From: CAZTWC01 sp964617105 [NCBI: uncultured Myxococcia bacterium]
Lineage (GTDB): Bacteria > CAZTWC01
Length of the DNA: 19,601 nucleotides
Assembly: GCA_964617105.1 (NCBI GenBank)
Contig: CAZTWC010000037.1
Span: forward strand, 1 to 19,601
Direction of reading: 5' to 3'
Part shown: positions 15,100 to 19,601 of the stretch, piece by piece
How the letters are laid out: every line of letters begins with the position of its first letter
How positions within the stretch are numbered: the first letter of the stretch is position 1
Notes under the pieces: model-generated
What the model saw: the letters and a program-made list of their open reading frames with translations, nothing else
What the model was told of the DNA's origin: nothing
Database searches by the model: none
Made by a program: the position numbers and the translations under genes

Positions 15100-15106
15100 G
15101 TCCTCT
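15100..15106 (-). promoter_or_regulatory. Ribosome binding site for the TTG start of the PHP gene
   Basis: AGAGGAC on the minus strand is about seven bases before TTG 15093. It supports this start, which also begins the conserved IIDLHIHS strand at the usual distance from the N-terminus of PHP proteins. Confidence 0.6.
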
Positions 15107-15120
15107 ATAAAAATGTAAGG

Positions 15121-15148
15121 TTTATAGTATAATTCTTTATTAAAACAA
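15121..15148 (-). promoter_or_regulatory. Candidate sigma-70 promoter of the minus-strand PHP-PEGA-hydrolase operon
   Basis: On the minus strand TTGTTT (15148-15143) and TATAAA (15126-15121) are separated by 16 bp, and the start would fall near 15114, about 20 bases before TTG 15093. An overlapping TATACT is also possible as a -10. The surroundings are AT-rich, so the match is moderate. Confidence 0.5.
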
Positions 15149-15173
15149 AAACCGTAAAAAATGGCAAACAATT

Positions 15174-15199
15174 TTCGACACTCAAACTACAATTCGACA
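15174..15199. repeat. Direct repeat TTCGACA between divergent promoters
   Basis: TTCGACA occurs at 15174-15180 and again at 15193-15199, 19 bases apart. It lies between the minus-strand promoter and the TTGACA of the plus-strand promoter. Such spacing, about two helical turns, would suit a dimeric regulator, but two short copies could be chance. Confidence 0.35.
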
Positions 15200-15218
15200 T
15201 TGCCTGAACACATTTATG

Positions 15219-15247
15219 TTGACATTGGGTTTCTTATAAAACATAGT
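15219..15247 (+). promoter_or_regulatory. Candidate promoter of the FliG-like gene and downstream pfk set
   Basis: A perfect -35 TTGACA (15219-15224) is followed after 17 bp by CATAGT (15242-15247), matching TATAAT at four positions. Transcription would begin inside the left arm of the hairpin at 15247-15299. Confidence 0.45.
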
Positions 15248-15299
15248 ACCTAAAATCAGCAACTACCTCTGTCCGCGAGCCAGTTGCTGGTTTTAGGTA
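15247..15299 (+). repeat. 53-nt hairpin with 18-bp arms in the divergent control region
   Basis: The arms TACCTAAAATCAGCAACT (15247-15264) and AGTTGCTGGTTTTAGGTA (15282-15299) pair at 17 of 18 positions, and the remaining T-G can wobble. The loop is 17 nt. There is no T run after it. It lies between a promoter candidate and the FliG-like gene, so it could be a 5' leader structure, an operator or a small mobile-repeat copy. Confidence 0.75.
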
Positions 15300-15350
15300 G
15301 TAACTGTTGTTTGTTATCACCCTGTGGTTGCGAGTTATCTATTCAAAATT

Positions 15351-15872
15351 ATGGAAAAATATACCCAGCAATATGTAACCGATCTATATAAATTTTTACG
15401 CCGGCAAATTATCAGCCGAATTGACAAAAATTCACCCACCCGAAGACTGGTAAAGCAGATTCCCATCAACGGATTAGAATTGGCTAAAAACATCCTTGCC
15501 GATTTATCCTCTGATTTGAAAAAAAATATTTTACGGAGCATGTGCGCCAAAAATCCAGCCATAGCCATATTATTATCGGACGAAAGAATATCGCTTAAAG
15601 ATATTCGTTACCTGAATAATCAAGATGTCTTTTTCGTGATGCGGGAATTAAAAGACCTGGAGATAATCTACCTGCTACGTCATTCAAGCCCACAGTTGGT
15701 TAAAAAAATATTATCGGCTTTATCTAGTCAACGCAGCCGGGATCTAAAAAAAGGACTTTTACATTGTCAATTTTTGGAGAACGAAGAGGCCATGGAAATA
15801 AAAAACCGGATAATCCATGTGCTCAATGATTTATACCGGAATAACAAAATAACCCTGGCTCCCATTAAATAG
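15351..15872 (+). CDS. Orphan protein resembling the FliG C-terminal domain
   Basis: A 173-residue soluble helical protein. Residues from about 85 to the end follow the FliG C-terminal pattern: LNNQDVFFVMREL (FliG 'ldd.diq.lLrel'), IIYLLRHSSPQLVKKILSAL (FliG 'lalALkgas.elrekilsnl'), SSQRSRDLKKGL ('LS.Raae.l.edl') and a last helix ending LYRNNKITL. The middle part (LAKNILADLSSDLKKNIL) resembles the armadillo-like helices before it. FliG is about 335 residues and couples the flagellar rotor to the stator; the N-terminal half and the EHPQ motif are missing here, and no flagellar gene is in view. The start is uncertain: ATG 15351 begins a normal N-terminus, GTG 15324 adds nine residues, and neither has a visible ribosome site. 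It lies 54 bases before pfk. The assignment is pattern-based. Confidence 0.6.
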   Translation: MEKYTQQYVTDLYKFLRRQIISRIDKNSPTRRLVKQIPINGLELAKNILADLSSDLKKNILRSMCAKNPAIAILLSDERISLKDIRYLNNQDVFFVMRELKDLEIIYLLRHSSPQLVKKILSALSSQRSRDLKKGLLHCQFLENEEAMEIKNRIIHVLNDLYRNNKITLAPIK

Positions 15873-15926
15873 GCTACAGGTGCCAAAGGCATCAGGGGTT
15901 GTGAATATAAAACTTGGAGGTTTGCC

Positions 15927-16982
15927 ATGAAAAGCAAAATAAAAAACCTTGGAATTCTCACCGGCGGTGGGGACTGTCCCGGACTAAACGCTGCTATTAG
16001 AGGGGTTATTCGCAAAGGATACACCAGCGGTCTAAAGGTCTATGGAATTTGTAACGGCTGGGAAGGATTGATGCAGGAAAAAATAATGCCTCTCAATATC
16101 AACATGATTTCCGGATTGCAGCAGAGAGGTGGTAGTTTACTCGGCACCTCCCGGTTCAATCCTCTGGCAACGCCCGATGGACTGAACACTATCATCTCCA
16201 ACCTGGAAAAACACTCCATTGATGCCTTGATCACCCTGGGTGGTCGCAATACCCTCAAGGTGGCTGAAAAATTATCCGATAATGGAGTGAAACTGGTAGG
16301 CATACCCAAAACCATAGAAAATGAGATTGTGGGAACCGACATCTCCATCGGTTTTGAAACCGCGGTAAATGTTGCTACCCAGACCATAGACCAGATCCAT
16401 AATACCGCTCGCTCCTCCAATAAAAATTTTATTGTCGAGGTGGTGGGCCGGCAAACCGGGTGGGTTGCAACCTTCTCCGGGCTGGCTGGTGGGGCGGATG
16501 CCATCCTGATCCCTGAACGTCCCTTTAGTTTCAGTAAACTAAACTCCTTACTGGAGAAACGTTATCGCCGGGGAAAAAGTTATTCCATTATTGTCATTGC
16601 CACGGGCGCAACTATTCGTTCGGATGATACCGATGAAGAGCAGGTCTTTACCTCTTCATCCCGGGTGGATCCTTTTGGCAACGTCAGGCTGGGCGGTATT
16701 GCGAACTTTTTGGCCAATGAAATAGAAAATAAAACCGGACTAGAAACCAGATCGACCGCCCTGGGTTACATCCAGCGCGGCGCTGATCCCATCGCCGCTG
16801 ACCGCATTATGGCTTCCCGGCTTAGTGTAGCGGCTGTGGAAATGGCTCTGGACGGGTTATTCGGTAAAATGGCCTCTATCAATGGTGGCAAAATCGTGGA
16901 AGTACCCATAAAAGATCTGGAAAACCAGGTTAAATATGTATCCTCTGAACTGTATTCCACCGCTTCCCTATTCTTCGGATAA
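15927..16982 (+). CDS. 6-phosphofructokinase-family protein with altered catalytic motifs
   Basis: A 351-residue protein of the PfkA superfamily, which phosphorylates fructose 6-phosphate with ATP or pyrophosphate in glycolysis. Clear family parts are GILTGGGDCPGLNAAIRG (9-26), TSRFNPL (74-80), GTDISIGFETAV, EVVGRQTGWVA (171-181, with the sugar-phosphate-binding VGR) and ERPF. Two key sites differ. The Mg/phosphate-donor motif, normally GGDGS (ATP) or GGDDT (pyrophosphate), is GGRNT, with Arg107 and Asn108. The catalytic motif TIDND is TIENE, with Glu131 and Glu133 replacing aspartates. The frame is intact, so this is not a decayed gene, but the activity and phosphoryl donor cannot be assumed. 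Start ATG 15927 has GGAGG at 15916-15920. The PhaR-like gene follows after 26 bases. Confidence 0.88.
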   Translation: MKSKIKNLGILTGGGDCPGLNAAIRGVIRKGYTSGLKVYGICNGWEGLMQEKIMPLNINMISGLQQRGGSLLGTSRFNPLATPDGLNTIISNLEKHSIDALITLGGRNTLKVAEKLSDNGVKLVGIPKTIENEIVGTDISIGFETAVNVATQTIDQIHNTARSSNKNFIVEVVGRQTGWVATFSGLAGGADAILIPERPFSFSKLNSLLEKRYRRGKSYSIIVIATGATIRSDDTDEEQVFTSSSRVDPFGNVRLGGIANFLANEIENKTGLETRSTALGYIQRGADPIAADRIMASRLSVAAVEMALDGLFGKMASINGGKIVEVPIKDLENQVKYVSSELYSTASLFFG

Positions 16983-17008
16983 TTGAGCAACAGTTAACGG
17001 GAAAAATT

Positions 17009-17548
17009 ATGACTGACCAGCAAAATAACGACACGATAATCAAGCGATACAGTAACCGAAAACTATACGACACCTCCTCGAGCCGGTATGTCATCCTGGA
17101 GGAGATCGCCGACATGATCAGAAATGGTACTGATATAAAGGTAATACACAATAAGACCGGAGAGGATTTGACCAAAATCACCCTCACTCAAATTATCCTG
17201 GAAGAGGAAAAAAAGAAAGATGTGGTGCCTTTAAAATTGTTGAAAGGGCTCATCAGGCACCCGGGAGATACCATATCAGAATTTTTTCAGCAAAAATTAT
17301 CCGATCCTGTGGGTAATATTATTGGCAATATGCATAAAACGATTGATGACTTATTGGTCAAAGTGGATGACCAACTTTTAGCCAAACTGGACGGGAAAAT
17401 AGAACGGGCCCTGGACAGTGCAAATCCTATCCCCTCCTTGCGGCAGGAGGTATCATTTTTGCGCAAAAAAATCGAAATGTTGGAGAATAAATTGCTAAAA
17501 CTTGCCGACCGGGAGACTGCTCCTGATAACCAGAAGGAGACAGAGTGA
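17009..17548 (+). CDS. Polyhydroxyalkanoate synthesis regulator, PhaR-type DNA-binding domain
   Basis: A 179-residue protein whose N-terminus is a full PHB/PHA accumulation regulator DNA-binding domain (PHB_acc_N, about residues 10-70): IIKRYSNRKLYDTSSSRYV, LEEIADMIRNG, VIHNKTGEDLTKITLTQIIL. In PHA-making bacteria PhaR binds polymer granules and represses phasin genes. Residues 75-150 are helical and include a possible membrane- or granule-associating segment, and 148-168 form a coiled coil (LRQEVSFLRKKIEMLENKLL). No phaC synthase or phasin is in the window, so a PHA role is not shown; many such proteins occur outside PHA loci. The next gene starts in the stop codon (GTGA, 4-bp overlap). A modest GGGAAA precedes the ATG. 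Confidence 0.88.
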   Translation: MTDQQNNDTIIKRYSNRKLYDTSSSRYVILEEIADMIRNGTDIKVIHNKTGEDLTKITLTQIILEEEKKKDVVPLKLLKGLIRHPGDTISEFFQQKLSDPVGNIIGNMHKTIDDLLVKVDDQLLAKLDGKIERALDSANPIPSLRQEVSFLRKKIEMLENKLLKLADRETAPDNQKETE

Positions 17549-18012
17549 ATTGCGATAAAAAAAGGATTGATTTGTTTGCCACTGTGGCCAATTTGTTCGC
17601 ATCCAAAATACTATACCATAAACTTCTGGGACTTGAGGTGATTAAATATGGGCCTGATGAGGTCCTGCTCGGCTTTGACTGGCGGCCGGAACTAGTCGGC
17701 AACCCCGCTCAAAATATCCTTCACGGAGGAGTGACCTCTTCGGTTCTTGATGTGGCTGGTGGATTGAAAGCCATAGGTGAACGGATCAAACAGATTCAGC
17801 CTGCTTCTCTGGAGGAATTACAAAAACAATTAGCCGGTGTGGGCACCATCGACTTACGGGTAGATTACCTGCGGCCGGGGCGTGGAAAACGCTTCGAAGC
17901 CACCGCTAAGATTATCCGGGCCGGCAACAAAATCTGCGTCTGCCGTATGCAGATGAAAAACCAGCAGGGATTGGAAATCGCTGTTGGAACCGGCACCTAC
18001 CTGGTGGGCTAA
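17545..18012 (+). CDS. Hotdog-fold thioesterase, PaaI/YigI-like
   Basis: A 155-residue hotdog protein that probably hydrolyses acyl-CoA thioesters. The N-terminal region LLGLEVIKYGPDEVLLGFDWRPEL is followed by the catalytic-helix motif NILHGGVTSSVLDVAGGLKA, with the His-Gly-Gly and the Asp normal for the PaaI family, and by the strand pair IDLRVDYLRPGRGKRFEATA. The set matches an active family member, unlike the other hotdog gene in the window (11844-12278). The start is a GTG that overlaps the preceding TGA; AGGAG at 17534-17538 supports it and translational coupling is likely. The methyltransferase/reductase gene follows after 24 bases. The substrate is unknown; with a PhaR-like gene beside it a hydroxyacyl-CoA or medium-chain acyl-CoA is one possibility. 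Confidence 0.88.
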   Translation: MNCDKKRIDLFATVANLFASKILYHKLLGLEVIKYGPDEVLLGFDWRPELVGNPAQNILHGGVTSSVLDVAGGLKAIGERIKQIQPASLEELQKQLAGVGTIDLRVDYLRPGRGKRFEATAKIIRAGNKICVCRMQMKNQQGLEIAVGTGTYLVG

Positions 18013-18036
18013 ATACACTGAGGAGACCACATACCA

Positions 18037-19601
18037 ATGAAATTGGAAGATATATTAGCGCAGCCTTATATCCTGGCTGACGGCGCCATGGGTACCTATT
18101 TAATCAGCAAGGGTTACACCTCTGCACAACAATTGGATATGATCAATATTACCCACCCTGAAATAGTAGCACAAATACACGGGGAATATATTGATGCTGG
18201 GGCGAGTTTAATCGAAACCAATACTTTTTCAGCCAACTGTTTCAAACTGGCCGCCCATGGGCACCAAGATCAAGTTTATCTGGTCAACAAGATGGGAGGA
18301 ATTATCGCCCGCCGGGCAGCAGAAAAAAAAGGCGACAAGGGAAAAGAAATTATGGTGGGAGGCAGCATCGGTCCTATGGGAAAAATGTTGGCCCCGATTG
18401 GAAAAATAACCGAGGAGGAAGCAACAGAATCTTTTAGGCAGCAAGTGCACGGCTTAATTGCTGGAGGCGTGGATCTGCTGATTATCGAAACTTTTACCGA
18501 TTTGCAGGAATTGGGCCTGGCGATCAAAGTAGTCAAAGAGATAACCGACTTGCCTATAGCGGCCCACAAAACCTTTATCGAAAGCGGTAACAAAATTATC
18601 GGCGAGTTACCGGCTCAGGTTGCAAATTTTTTGCGCGAAAAGGGCGCTGATATAATCGGCGCCAACTGCACGGTGGGTCCCCAGAGGATGCTGCAAATTA
18701 TAGGTAGTATTCGACAGGCGGTTGGAGAAATGCCCCTCTCGGCTTTTCCCAATGCCGGCTTGCCGCGCCGCACCAGAGAGATGATAACCTATACCACCAC
18801 CCCTGAATATATGGCTGAATATGCCATAAAACTGGTGCAAGCCGGGGTGAAGATTATCGGTGGATGCTGCGGCACCACTCCAAAGCATATTTATGCCATT
18901 AAACAGGCTTTAGCCAGCCTGGCAGAGATCCGGGTGATCTCTCCGGAAAAAATCAAAGCGGAGATTAAGGAGCAGGAGGCTCTGGGGGATGAAAGACAGA
19001 AAGTGGACTCCCAACTGAGCCAAACGATTAAAAAACAAAAAGTAATTACGGTAGAATTGGATCTGCCCCAGGGGATCGATATCTCCTCTTGCCTGGAGGG
19101 AGCCAGTTATTTAAAAGCCCACGGTTTTCACGGAGTAAATATCCCCGACGGGGCCAGAGCGCGCCTTAGAATGAGCCCTATTGTCACCGCCCATCTGGTC
19201 AATAAAAACGTAGGCATCGAACCTATTTTACATTTTACCTGCCGAGATCGGAATTTGCTGGGACTGCAGTCAGAACTGATGGGAGCCTGCGCTCTGGGAA
19301 TCATGAATATTTTAGCCATCAGTGGTGACCCGGCTAATATTGGCGACTATCCTGATGCCACCAGTGTCTTTGATGTGGACTCTCTGGGGCTGGTAAAAAT
19401 ATTAAGTAAAATGAACGAAGGATACGATTTGGCGGATAATCCCATCGGTAAAAATATTAACTTTTTTATTGGTGTAGCAGTCAATTTAACCGCCAACGAT
19501 TTTGAGTTTGAACTGGACCGCTTTTTTCAAAAAGTTGAATTGGGTGCCCAGTTCGCTATCAGTCAGCCGGTATATGAGCCGGAGATTTTGGAGCGGTTTC
19601 T
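18037..19601 (+). CDS. Bifunctional homocysteine S-methyltransferase / methylenetetrahydrofolate reductase (3' end outside window)
   Basis: The visible 521 residues join two enzymes of the methionine/one-carbon pathway. Residues 1-295 are a homocysteine methyltransferase domain: LADGAMGTYL, IETNTF, GGSIGP, and the three zinc cysteines Cys211 (GANC) and Cys277-Cys278 (GGCCGT). After a charged linker (about 300-335) residues 336-521 begin a MetF-type reductase: VELDLP with the Glu used in hydride transfer, HFTCRDRN, ISGDPANIGDYPDAT and FDVDSLGL. There is no cobalamin or activation domain as in MetH, at least within the visible part. Related fusions (YitJ-like, about 600 residues) are known from Bacillota and Desulfobacterota. 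ATG 18037 has AGGAG 11 bases upstream, a long spacer. The frame runs open to the window end, so about 80-100 residues are probably missing. Confidence 0.93.
   Translation, partial: MKLEDILAQPYILADGAMGTYLISKGYTSAQQLDMINITHPEIVAQIHGEYIDAGASLIETNTFSANCFKLAAHGHQDQVYLVNKMGGIIARRAAEKKGDKGKEIMVGGSIGPMGKMLAPIGKITEEEATESFRQQVHGLIAGGVDLLIIETFTDLQELGLAIKVVKEITDLPIAAHKTFIESGNKIIGELPAQVANFLREKGADIIGANCTVGPQRMLQIIGSIRQAVGEMPLSAFPNAGLPRRTREMITYTTTPEYMAEYAIKLVQAGVKIIGGCCGTTPKHIYAIKQALASLAEIRVISPEKIKAEIKEQEALGDERQKVDSQLSQTIKKQKVITVELDLPQGIDISSCLEGASYLKAHGFHGVNIPDGARARLRMSPIVTAHLVNKNVGIEPILHFTCRDRNLLGLQSELMGACALGIMNILAISGDPANIGDYPDATSVFDVDSLGLVKILSKMNEGYDLADNPIGKNINFFIGVAVNLTANDFEFELDRFFQKVELGAQFAISQPVYEPEILERF

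Noticed and set aside
15171-15173. ATG 15171 as start of the PHP protein
   Set aside because: It adds 26 residues that do not match PHP families, lies upstream of the promoter candidate at 15121-15148 and has no ribosome site.
16040-16504. Minus-strand 154-codon frame inside the phosphofructokinase gene
   Set aside because: It is the shadow of a well-conserved enzyme; composition is that of antisense coding sequence.

Overview
The window is about 19.6 kb of densely packed bacterial chromosome with moderate to low GC. It holds 16 protein-coding genes, two cut by the window edges. I see no tRNA, rRNA, CRISPR array, insertion sequence or phage gene. The mix suggests a Gram-negative, anaerobic or microaerophilic bacterium of the Desulfobacterota/Myxococcota ('deltaproteobacterial') type. 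It includes a PhaR-like regulator, a TRAP solute-binding protein, an MscK-size mechanosensitive channel, long hybrid kinases, a PEGA-domain lipoprotein-like protein and a fused homocysteine methyltransferase/methylene-THF reductase. The lineage is inferred from gene content only.

Layout. (1) 1-1403, plus strand: the 3' end of a Lys/Pro-rich gene whose last 130 residues resemble a restriction-endonuclease fold, followed without a gap by lipB. (2) 1356-1853, minus strand: a free-standing cyclic-nucleotide-binding protein that overlaps the lipB 3' end and has a clear sigma-70 promoter at 1900-1927. (3) 2068-2939, plus strand: a universal stress protein and a small unknown protein, closed by a 44-nt hairpin that starts on the stop codon. 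(4) 3033-11847, plus strand: an orphan TRAP solute-binding protein, an MscK-like channel, a 1298-residue poly-HAMP hybrid kinase with three receiver domains, and a REC-histidine kinase fusion. These are spaced like an operon. (5) 15093 down to 11844, minus strand: a PHP-family protein with an RGG-like tail, a PEGA protein, a metallo-beta-lactamase-fold hydrolase and a hotdog thioesterase-like protein. The operon ends tail to tail on region 4 with a 4-bp stop overlap. (6) 15094-15350: divergent control region with facing promoter candidates, a direct repeat and an 18-bp-arm hairpin. (7) 15351-19601, plus strand: a FliG C-terminal-like orphan, a phosphofructokinase homologue with altered catalytic residues, a PhaR-type regulator, a second hotdog protein and the truncated methyltransferase/reductase.

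The best candidate for an undescribed system is region 4. A periplasmic binding protein with no TRAP membrane partner in view is placed with a periplasm-facing channel and two signalling kinases, which suggests solute or osmotic sensing. Three further proteins have unusual active sites or architecture: the PHP protein with altered metal-ligand motifs and an RGG tail, the phosphofructokinase homologue with GGRNT and TIENE motifs, and the FliG-like orphan.
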